DNA of 22,131 nucleotides from Verrucomicrobia bacterium UBA1412 (GTDB lineage Bacteria; Verrucomicrobiota; Verrucomicrobiia; Limisphaerales; UBA1412). Location of the stretch: the NCBI GenBank assembly GCA_002305615.1, contig DBPU01000039.1, positions 1 to 22,131 on the forward strand. The letters are read 5' to 3'. The position numbers and the translations under genes were made by a program. The notes beneath the pieces were generated by a model. It did not search any database and was not told the origin of the DNA. It worked only from the letters and a program-made list of their open reading frames with translations. Below, piece after piece: positions 14,932-20,370 of the stretch; the first letter of the stretch is position 1, and every line of letters starts with the position of its first letter.

Positions 14932-16005
14932 TTACTCGGAAGACTTTTCAAAAATGAGAATCTGTTCTGCACCAATGAAAACCGTCCTGAGTTTGCTGGC
15001 GGAGTTGTTTTTCCCGGGGTTGATTTCCAGGGCGCGGATGAATTGGTCGCCCAGAAAACCGGTTTTCAAAAGCGTTTCCTGCTGGGCCCCCAGGTAAAAG
15101 GTCTCCAGGATGGTTGCCGGGAAGCTGTTTTCTGCCGCCCCATGCGAAAAAGAGACAGACTCGGGACGAAAACCGATCCGCACCTCTGTCCCCTTACTCC
15201 AGGGCCGAGGGCTGGCGACCTCCCAGAGAAACTCGCCGCTGCGAACGCAGACACGCCGTCCGTTGCCGGGCTCTTCCACGACCGCATTGATCCAATTAAT
15301 CTCGCCCATGAAATCCGCCGCAAAGGGACTGTTCGGTTTGCAGTACAGCTCGGAGGGTGTGCCGATTTGTTCGACTTTGCCCTGATTCAGGATTGCGATG
15401 TGATCTGCCATGCTCAGCGCCTCGGATTGATCATGGGTGACGTAAAAAGTAGTGATTCGTGTTTGGGCGTGAATCCGGCGGATTTCGTTGCGCATGGAGA
15501 GGCGCAGCCGGGCATCGAGGTTGGAGAGCGGCTCATCCAGGAGGAGAACATCGGGACGAATGACAATCGCCCGGGCCAGTGCCACCCGCTGCTGCTGACC
15601 GCCGGAGAGCTGGTTGACGGGCCGGCTTGCATACTCGCTCATTTTGACAATCTGCAACGCCTCGCGGACTCTTGCCTCTTTCTCCTCAGCCTTGATTTTC
15701 CGTACGTCCAACCCGTAAGCGACGTTGCCTTCCACGGTCATATGCGGCCAGAGGGCGTAGTTCTGGAAGACCATGCCGCAGTTTCTGCGCTCGGGTGCCA
15801 CGGCGTTCATCGGGTGATCGCCAAAAAAGATTTGCCCTGCATCGGGTTGATAAAAACCGGCCAGGAGTCTCAGAAGCGTCGTCTTGCCGCAGCCGCTGGG
15901 GCCCAGGAGAAAAAAAAGCTCCCCATCTGCAACTTCCAGCGAGACGTTATCGACCGCCGCGGTTTTGCCGAAAAATTTACTTACTTGATTGAGTCGAACC
16001 CTCAT
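14932..16005 (-). CDS. ABC transporter ATP-binding protein, CUT1/PotA/FbpC type
   Basis: The 357-residue ATPase of a binding-protein-dependent importer. Seen: Walker A GPSGCGKTT (35-43), Q-loop VFQNYALWPHM (Q81), signature LSGGQQQR (133-140), Walker B VLLLDEPLSNLDARLR (D157, E158) and H-loop VTHDQSEA (H191). A C-terminal TOBE-type regulatory region starts near 235 (GFRPESVSF, FYLGAQQETLLKT). NYALWPHMTV and the TOBE domain place it among the ATPases for iron(III), polyamines, 2-aminoethylphosphonate or sugars. Substrate cannot be decided, because no permease or binding protein is adjacent: downstream is the TolC-family gene 243 nt away, upstream a divergent gene. The start ATG at 16005 fits the family N-terminus MRVRLNQVSKFFG; no Shine-Dalgarno. 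Confidence 0.92.
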   Translation of the reverse strand: MRVRLNQVSKFFGKTAAVDNVSLEVADGELFFLLGPSGCGKTTLLRLLAGFYQPDAGQIFFGDHPMNAVAPERRNCGMVFQNYALWPHMTVEGNVAYGLDVRKIKAEEKEARVREALQIVKMSEYASRPVNQLSGGQQQRVALARAIVIRPDVLLLDEPLSNLDARLRLSMRNEIRRIHAQTRITTFYVTHDQSEALSMADHIAILNQGKVEQIGTPSELYCKPNSPFAADFMGEINWINAVVEEPGNGRRVCVRSGEFLWEVASPRPWSKGTEVRIGFRPESVSFSHGAAENSFPATILETFYLGAQQETLLKTGFLGDQFIRALEINPGKNNSASKLRTVFIGAEQILIFEKSSE

Positions 16006-16148
16006 ATATGCATTTGTGACTTATGGGTTAAACTTGCCTGAGTCCCATTGAAACTGAGAGGCCGGAGCGAGCAAATCCGCCGTAACTCTGTCCAGCTGAA
16101 ACCATCTTCGTAGGGCATTGCGTGGCAATCAACTCACTTTCGGGGGAG

Positions 16149-16176
16149 ATCATACATGAAAGGGAAGATTTCACAA
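16149..16176 (-). promoter_or_regulatory. Possible promoter of the ABC ATPase gene
   Basis: Read on the minus strand: TTGTGA (16171-16176), a 16-nt spacer, TATGAT (16149-16154, five of six matches). Predicted start near 16142 leaves a long leader of about 137 nt, so this is tentative. Confidence 0.3.
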
Positions 16177-16314
16177 AACAAAACATGGCTTATTTTTCTG
16201 GAAACTTTTTCCTCTGCGCGGTTTCTAACTCCTGGAAGGGATACCGCGAGGGATACCCGGCGTTATAAAGAACAATATGGAAACAAATATCAAAAATGGG
16301 ACAGCGAACAATAA
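16156..16314 (+). CDS. Possible small ORF (52 residues) overlapping the PepSY-protein start
   Basis: This frame opens with ATG 16156 and ends with TAA at 16312-16314, overlapping the next gene by 38 nt in another frame. It is preceded by GGGGGAG about 8 nt upstream, a better ribosome site than that of most genes here. The product is polar and basic (MKGKISQNKTW at the start, KYQKWDSEQ at the end), with no signal peptide and no domain I recognise. It may be a leader ORF whose translation brings ribosomes to the PepSY gene, which lacks its own Shine-Dalgarno. It may equally be chance, since the GGGGGAG and ATG also fall inside a possible minus-strand promoter. Confidence 0.25.
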   Translation: MKGKISQNKTWLIFLETFSSARFLTPGRDTARDTRRYKEQYGNKYQKWDSEQ

Positions 16315-16882
16315 TAATGGTTCCAACAAGCTTTGCCGCTGTCTTCACTCGTACCTGGCTATGTTTTTTCTGCCCGTGGTGATTCTCTTTGCCATTACGG
16401 GGGCACTTTATGTGTTTGGAATCACAGGGGATTTGAATACCAAAGCCTACGAGATCAAGCTCGATAAACCGTTGCCTCGGCCTCTGGCTCAGAACATCGA
16501 AGCCCAGGAGGAGGTCATGGTGAAATTCGCAAAAGAAACCGGGATAGAGGTTCCCGAGGGTAAGGCGAAAAAAGGCAAAATGGGTGTCACTCTGGGCAGC
16601 GCGACCGGCTACCATTTGGTTTTAATCCCGGATGCTGGCAAGGATACGGCAACTCTCCAAGTGAATAATCCGGACCTGTACTTCAAAACGGTGATGCTGC
16701 ACAAGGCCAAGTGCGGCGTGGCGTTCAAGGTTCTTGGCGTCGGCTTGGGAGTCGTGCTGATCGTGCTCTATATCACGGGGCTCTGCCTCATCCTGGGGAA
16801 ACGGGGTCTTCGCTGTAAATTGATTATGACCTGTCTGGCCGGTTTTATCGTCATGGTTGTTGCCGGGTATTTCAGCCTGTAA
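16277..16882 (+). CDS. PepSY-associated transmembrane protein
   Basis: A 201-residue inner-membrane protein. After a polar Asn-rich N-terminus, residues about 24-48 (HSYLAMFFLPVVILFAITGA) match the first helix of PepSY-TM proteins, whose hallmark is H-x-Y/W-x-G/A...TGAL. The soluble loop (about 50-140) is a reduced PepSY-like region with many Lys. A second helix lies around 146-172 (VLGVGLGVVLIVLYITGL) and a third at the C-terminus (IMTCLAGFIVMVVAGYF). Larger PepSY-TM proteins such as PiuB relate to iron uptake or siderophore reduction; this short form has no assigned job and I do not infer one. The ATG at 16277 has no Shine-Dalgarno and lies inside the end of a possible small ORF. Followed by a strong terminator shared with aroF. 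Confidence 0.75.
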   Translation: METNIKNGTANNNNGSNKLCRCLHSYLAMFFLPVVILFAITGALYVFGITGDLNTKAYEIKLDKPLPRPLAQNIEAQEEVMVKFAKETGIEVPEGKAKKGKMGVTLGSATGYHLVLIPDAGKDTATLQVNNPDLYFKTVMLHKAKCGVAFKVLGVGLGVVLIVLYITGLCLILGKRGLRCKLIMTCLAGFIVMVVAGYFSL

Positions 16883-16916
16883 AGGGCCAAACCGATTCCG
16901 ATTTTCGCAGAATTAC

Positions 16917-16951
16917 AAAACCACACCCGCTCATTGAGCGGGTGTGGTTTT
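16917..16951. terminator. Bidirectional terminator between the PepSY gene and aroF
   Basis: Arms of 17 bases (16917-16933 and 16935-16951) are perfectly complementary, with A's on the left edge and T's on the right. On the plus strand it ends the PepSY gene (stop 16882); on the minus strand it ends aroF (stop 16984). Confidence 0.9.
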
Positions 16952-16983
16952 GGCTTATTTGGCTTAATGCGTATTGCGAAAAC

Positions 16984-18000
16984 TTACTCTCTTCCGGCGG
17001 CGTGCAGGAAGGGGAGCAAATTCTTCGTCAGCTTTTCGAAAGCTTCCAGAGTCACCTGCTGAGCGCCATCAGACCAGGCACGAGTCGGATCCGGATGTAC
17101 CTCGATGAGGAGTCCATCGGCTCCCATGGCGACTGCACCGAAACAAAGAGTCTCGACCAGGTTGGCGTTACCGCATCCCTGAGAGGGATCAATTACGATC
17201 GGGCAATGAGTCTCCTGCCGGAGGATCGGGATCGTCATCAGGTCCAGGGTGTTGCGGGTGTAGTTTTCAAAGGTGCGGATGCCGCGTTCGCAGAAAATGA
17301 GGTTCGGGTTGCCGCTGGAGAGGATATATTCTCCGGCCAGGAGCCACTCTTCGATCAGCATGGAGGGGCCGCGCTTGAGCAGAATCGGTTTACCGGTATG
17401 GGCCGCGGCGATCAGGAGCTGGAAGTTCTGAGCGTTGCGGGCGCCAATCTGGATAATATCGGCATACTCGGCGACCATTTCGGCATGTTCTTCGGAGAGA
17501 CACTCGGTCACGATGGCCAGCCCAGTGGCTTCACGCGCCTTGGCCAGGAGCTTCAAACCCTTTTCTCCCAGGCCTTGAAATTCGTAAGGAGAGGTGCGCG
17601 GTTTAAAGGCGCCGCCCCGCAAGATGTTGGCGCCGCAGGATTTGACCTTCTCAGCGACCGTCATCAGTTGCTTTTCATTTTCGACAGAGCAGGGTCCGGC
17701 CATCAACTGCACCTTCCGCCCGCCGATCTGGACACGGTCATTGATTCTGACGGTGGATTTTTCTTTTTGGCCTTCTTTGCTGACGAGTTTATAGCGTTTC
17801 TGGATGCGTGTGACGCTTTCCACCTGACTCCAGGAAGCCAGTGTTTCCAGACTCTGGTGTGCCTGAGCATCACCGATGGCGCCGATGACGACTCGGCTGA
17901 CGCCCCGCATCACATGGGGTGTATAACCGCGAGCTTCAATTTCGTGCAGGACTCGAGTTTCTTCTGCTTCGGTAATACCGGGTTTCAGAACGATGATCAT
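16984..18000 (-). CDS. aroF: 3-deoxy-7-phosphoheptulonate (DAHP) synthase, type I-beta, with N-terminal regulatory domain
   Basis: First step of the shikimate pathway: condenses PEP and erythrose 4-phosphate. With 338 residues it has the Thermotoga-type layout: an ACT/ferredoxin-like regulatory domain (1-66; MIIVLKPGITEAE, HVMRGVSRVVIGAIGD) and a TIM barrel (about 95-335). Catalytic features seen: AGPCSVENEKQ with metal-ligand Cys104, KPRTSPYEFQG (K133), IGARNAQNFQLL, LLKRGPS (K209, R210), ERGIRTFENYTRN, and the ligands Glu300 (LIEVHPDP) and Asp311 (SDGAQ). The conserved DPSH His is Gln: DPSQ at 271-274. The start is ATG 18000, because the conserved N-terminus begins there and upstream frame is the antisense of ispF. 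Feedback by aromatic amino acids is expected from the N-terminal domain. Divergent from ispF. Confidence 0.93.
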   Translation of the reverse strand: MIIVLKPGITEAEETRVLHEIEARGYTPHVMRGVSRVVIGAIGDAQAHQSLETLASWSQVESVTRIQKRYKLVSKEGQKEKSTVRINDRVQIGGRKVQLMAGPCSVENEKQLMTVAEKVKSCGANILRGGAFKPRTSPYEFQGLGEKGLKLLAKAREATGLAIVTECLSEEHAEMVAEYADIIQIGARNAQNFQLLIAAAHTGKPILLKRGPSMLIEEWLLAGEYILSSGNPNLIFCERGIRTFENYTRNTLDLMTIPILRQETHCPIVIDPSQGCGNANLVETLCFGAVAMGADGLLIEVHPDPTRAWSDGAQQVTLEAFEKLTKNLLPFLHAAGRE

Positions 18001-18048
18001 AATATTTATCTCTTGGACGGCTCTGACAGGCCGCTCAGTCGCTCCGCT

Positions 18049-18054
18049 ATTATA
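18049..18054 (-). promoter_or_regulatory. -10 element of the aroF promoter
   Basis: A perfect TATAAT on the minus strand. The hexamer 17 nt upstream (TTCCAT) is a poor -35, so the promoter may need an activator. Predicted start near 18042, leader about 42 nt. Confidence 0.4.
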
Positions 18055-18066
18055 TACTCGCGCCGC

Positions 18067-18095
18067 TTGCCATGGAAATAAAAATCGGGCACAAT
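18067..18095 (+). promoter_or_regulatory. Predicted promoter of ispF, almost leaderless
   Basis: TTGCCA (18067-18072), a 17-nt spacer and CACAAT (18090-18095) match consensus at five and four of six positions. Initiation would fall about 3-5 nt before the ATG at 18106, giving a leaderless or nearly leaderless mRNA, in line with the missing Shine-Dalgarno. Confidence 0.4.
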
Positions 18096-18105
18096 AGCGG
18101 ACCTT

Positions 18106-18606
18106 ATGTATAAGGTTGGCATTGGTTACGATGTTCACCAACTGGTGGAAGGCGGAAAGCTCTTTCTGGGCGGTGTTGAAATCGCCCACACTCATGGGCT
18201 GGAGGGGCACTCTGACGCGGATGTTCTCATTCACGCGATCAGCGATGCTTTGCTGGGCGCGATGGGAGAGGACGATATCGGACATTTTTTCCCGAATACG
18301 GATTCGCGCTGGAAGGGAGTCCGCAGCACCGTGTTTCTGAAGGAAATCTCCCGGTTGCTCGCTTTGCGCGGGGGCCGGATCGTGAATGTGGATAGCAGTC
18401 TGATCGCCGAAGCTCCCAAGATCGCCCCCCATATCAAGGAGATGAAATACCAGATAGCCTCCGCGCTCAATATCAATTCCCAGTCGGTGGGTATCAAGGC
18501 CACGACCAACGAGACGATGGGTTTTGTGGGGCGCAAGGAGGGCATCGCCGCCATGGCGATTGCCTCCATCACTTTCCCGGATGCACCTTCTTATGGCCAA
18601 AGCTGA
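18106..18606 (+). CDS. ispF: 2-C-methyl-D-erythritol 2,4-cyclodiphosphate synthase IspF
   Basis: Cyclises CDP-methylerythritol 2-phosphate, releasing CMP, in the MEP route to isoprenoids; works as a trimer with a divalent metal. The 166-residue length is normal. Seen: metal-ligand motif GYDVHQL (D9, H11), EGHSDADVLIHAISDALLGA with third ligand H43, DIGHFFPNTD, and the C-terminal KATTNETMGFVGRKEGIAAMA that binds CDP and shapes the active site. The usual partner gene ispD is not adjacent. The start ATG at 18106 matches the conserved N-terminus; no Shine-Dalgarno. It overlaps the next small gene by 14 nt and is divergent from aroF with 105 nt between start codons. Confidence 0.96.
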   Translation: MYKVGIGYDVHQLVEGGKLFLGGVEIAHTHGLEGHSDADVLIHAISDALLGAMGEDDIGHFFPNTDSRWKGVRSTVFLKEISRLLALRGGRIVNVDSSLIAEAPKIAPHIKEMKYQIASALNINSQSVGIKATTNETMGFVGRKEGIAAMAIASITFPDAPSYGQS

Positions 18607-18877
18607 AATAGGTTGGAAAAAACGCGATGAGGAGGGCCAAAAGGTCCAGGTCTATGCCCAGCATGTGGGGGACCGCTGGCTCTTTTACTGGAGGCCCGGA
18701 CGTTTTGATCAATGGGAGGTGCTTGAGAAGCCGCCTCTGGAGGATTGGCTGGAGCTCCTGAACGGCATCGAAAGAGCTGCCAACCGCCGCCGTTTCCCCA
18801 TAAAAGAGGCCGAGCGCGTCCGCAGACATATCCTGGAGCTTTTCCCCGAAGCGGAAATTCCCGGCTGGAAGCGTTAG
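18593..18877 (+). CDS. Small protein of unknown function co-encoded with ispF
   Basis: 94 residues, no family recognised. It begins MAKAEIGWKKRDEEGQKV, continues with an aromatic, probably beta part (YAQHVGDRWLFYWRPGRFDQWEV) and ends in a charged helical part (LEDWLELLNGIERAANRRR, EAERVRRHILELFPEAEI). No signal peptide, membrane helix, Cys cluster or catalytic motif. The ATG at 18593 overlaps the ispF end by 14 nt in another frame, a typical coupled arrangement. Codon use and composition look like real coding sequence: charged and aromatic residues are balanced, and the frame runs cleanly to a stop shortly before a terminator. An ordinary cytoplasmic accessory protein is the simplest reading. 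Confidence 0.72.
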   Translation: MAKAEIGWKKRDEEGQKVQVYAQHVGDRWLFYWRPGRFDQWEVLEKPPLEDWLELLNGIERAANRRRFPIKEAERVRRHILELFPEAEIPGWKR

Positions 18878-18907
18878 GCTCCCGGTTTTATCCCGGTAAA
18901 TTCAATT

Positions 18908-18951
18908 TAAAAAAATACACCCGGCAATGGATTCATTGTCGGGTGTATTGC
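18908..18951 (-). terminator. Terminator of the POT transporter gene
   Basis: A 16-bp stem (18914-18929 with 18934-18949, one wobble pair) with loop GATT. On the minus strand it runs into seven or more T. It lies 20 nt after the stop at 18970. It may also stop transcription from ispF, though the plus-strand T-tract is weak. Confidence 0.87.
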
Positions 18952-18969
18952 GTTAGAGAGGGTGCTCTC

Positions 18970-20352
18970 CTATCCCTGCAAACTTTCCTCCTGAGGCGTC
19001 TCGCGATAGCGGGAGGCGATGAAGATGAAGAGTGCCGTGGCGCAAAGCATCATGACGACAAAGAAGAGATAATATTCCACCGGGCCCAGACGGCTCTGGC
19101 CGGTCTTGCTGTCATTGATCAGGAAGTTGATGGCAGAGGTAAAGAGATTGCCGCCGGTAACGCTGAGGTAAAAGGTCGCCATAATGAGCGATTTAAGCCT
19201 CTTGGGCGCCTGTGCGTAGGAGAATTCCAGACAGGTAATGGAGACCATGACCTCGGCAGACGTCAGGATGATATAGGCCAGGAACTGCCACCAAACGTGG
19301 GGGGTATGGCCTTTGACGATCCATGATTCGATGAGGGCGATCATGAGGAAAGAGACTGCGGTGAGGAACATGCCGATGCCGATTTTGCGCAGTGCCGTCA
19401 GCCGATAGACTTTATTGATCAGCGGATAAATCACGTAGTTGAAAAGCGGAATAAAGAGCAGAATGAGGAACGGGTTAAAAATATGTGTCTGAGAAGCCAG
19501 GAGCTTGAAATCATCCGGAATAATCGTGTAGCCGAAAAGGCTCAGCCCGAAACCCGGGAAAGAGAGGTCCATTTTCTCTGCCTGCAGAATCCATGCAGAG
19601 GAGGATTGATCATAGAGTGCCCAGAACATCAGGATGGGGATATAGATAATAAGGAGATTGCGGATAATTTTAAGATTAGACAGAGAGAAGGTTTCTTTGA
19701 AGGAATTGACCCCGTTGGGAGGAATGTGGGCGAATTTATGGCGGCCCATCCAGAAGATCGCAGTGGCGGCTATCATGAAGAGGCCCGGCACTCCGAAGGC
19801 GACTCTGGGGCTGTATTTATCCAAGAGCCAGGGCGTGAGCGACATGGAGAGAAGCGAGCCGACATTGATCGAAAAATAAAACCATCCGAAAACTTTAGAA
19901 AGGAGGTGGGCGTTTTTAGCACCGAACTGGTCTCCCACATTGGAGGAGACGCACGGCTTGATGCCCCCAGAGCCAATCGCAATCAGGGTCAGGCCAATCG
20001 CCAGTCCCAGACGGGTCTGGTCAAAAGCCAGCGCCGCGCAGCCCACCGAGTAGACGATAGAGAGGCTCAAGATCGTTTTGTATTTGCCCAGGAACATATC
20101 CGAGAGAATCGCCCCCAGGAAAGGGGTGAAATAGATCGCCGACATGAAGAGATGATACCAGCCTTTGGCCTCCTCCTTATTCATGCAGTCGAGCTCTCCC
20201 TGAGCGTTCATAAGGTACTGGGTCATGAAGATAATGAGAATGCCCCTCATGCCGTAGAAGCAAAAGCGCTCGGCGGCTTCATTGCCAATGATATAGGGGA
20301 CGCCCGGAGGCATCTTGTCCGTAACGACGGGTGTAGTTCTATATTTACTCAT
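18970..20352 (-). CDS. POT-family proton-coupled oligopeptide transporter
   Basis: A 460-residue inner-membrane MFS-type carrier that imports di- and tripeptides with protons. Seen: the first-helix ExxER motif NEAAERFCFYGMRG (E25, E28, R29), the POT signature GSGGIKPCVSSNVGDQFG near 128-144, and FYFSINVGSLLS near 157-168. Many hydrophobic segments follow, with long charged connections near 205-215 and 310-320. The length is slightly below the usual ~500, so 12 helices without the extra pair is plausible. Nitrate or other substrates occur in plant relatives, but in bacteria peptides are the default. It starts 18 nt after the helicase stop and is probably co-transcribed with it, though function gives no link. 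The ATG at 20352 has no Shine-Dalgarno. Confidence 0.92.
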   Translation of the reverse strand: MSKYRTTPVVTDKMPPGVPYIIGNEAAERFCFYGMRGILIIFMTQYLMNAQGELDCMNKEEAKGWYHLFMSAIYFTPFLGAILSDMFLGKYKTILSLSIVYSVGCAALAFDQTRLGLAIGLTLIAIGSGGIKPCVSSNVGDQFGAKNAHLLSKVFGWFYFSINVGSLLSMSLTPWLLDKYSPRVAFGVPGLFMIAATAIFWMGRHKFAHIPPNGVNSFKETFSLSNLKIIRNLLIIYIPILMFWALYDQSSSAWILQAEKMDLSFPGFGLSLFGYTIIPDDFKLLASQTHIFNPFLILLFIPLFNYVIYPLINKVYRLTALRKIGIGMFLTAVSFLMIALIESWIVKGHTPHVWWQFLAYIILTSAEVMVSITCLEFSYAQAPKRLKSLIMATFYLSVTGGNLFTSAINFLINDSKTGQSRLGPVEYYLFFVVMMLCATALFIFIASRYRETPQEESLQG

Positions 20353-20370
20353 AATTAAAAATCAAAAAGT

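Noticed and set aside
13135..16005. ABC ATPase plus TolC as a MacAB or type I export system
   Set aside because: The ATPase has a TOBE domain and importer-type motifs, and there is no membrane-fusion protein or permease; the two genes are 243 nt apart.
15043..16041. Long plus-strand frame opposite the ABC ATPase
   Set aside because: Antisense shadow; the minus strand carries all ABC motifs.
16942..18081. Long plus-strand frame opposite aroF
   Set aside because: It is the shadow of a well-conserved gene: no domain, no start signal, and it runs through the bidirectional terminator.
18001..18600. Extension of the aroF frame far upstream (538 codons in total)
   Set aside because: The extension is antisense to ispF, whose motifs are clear, and DAHP synthase similarity begins exactly at the ATG at 18000.
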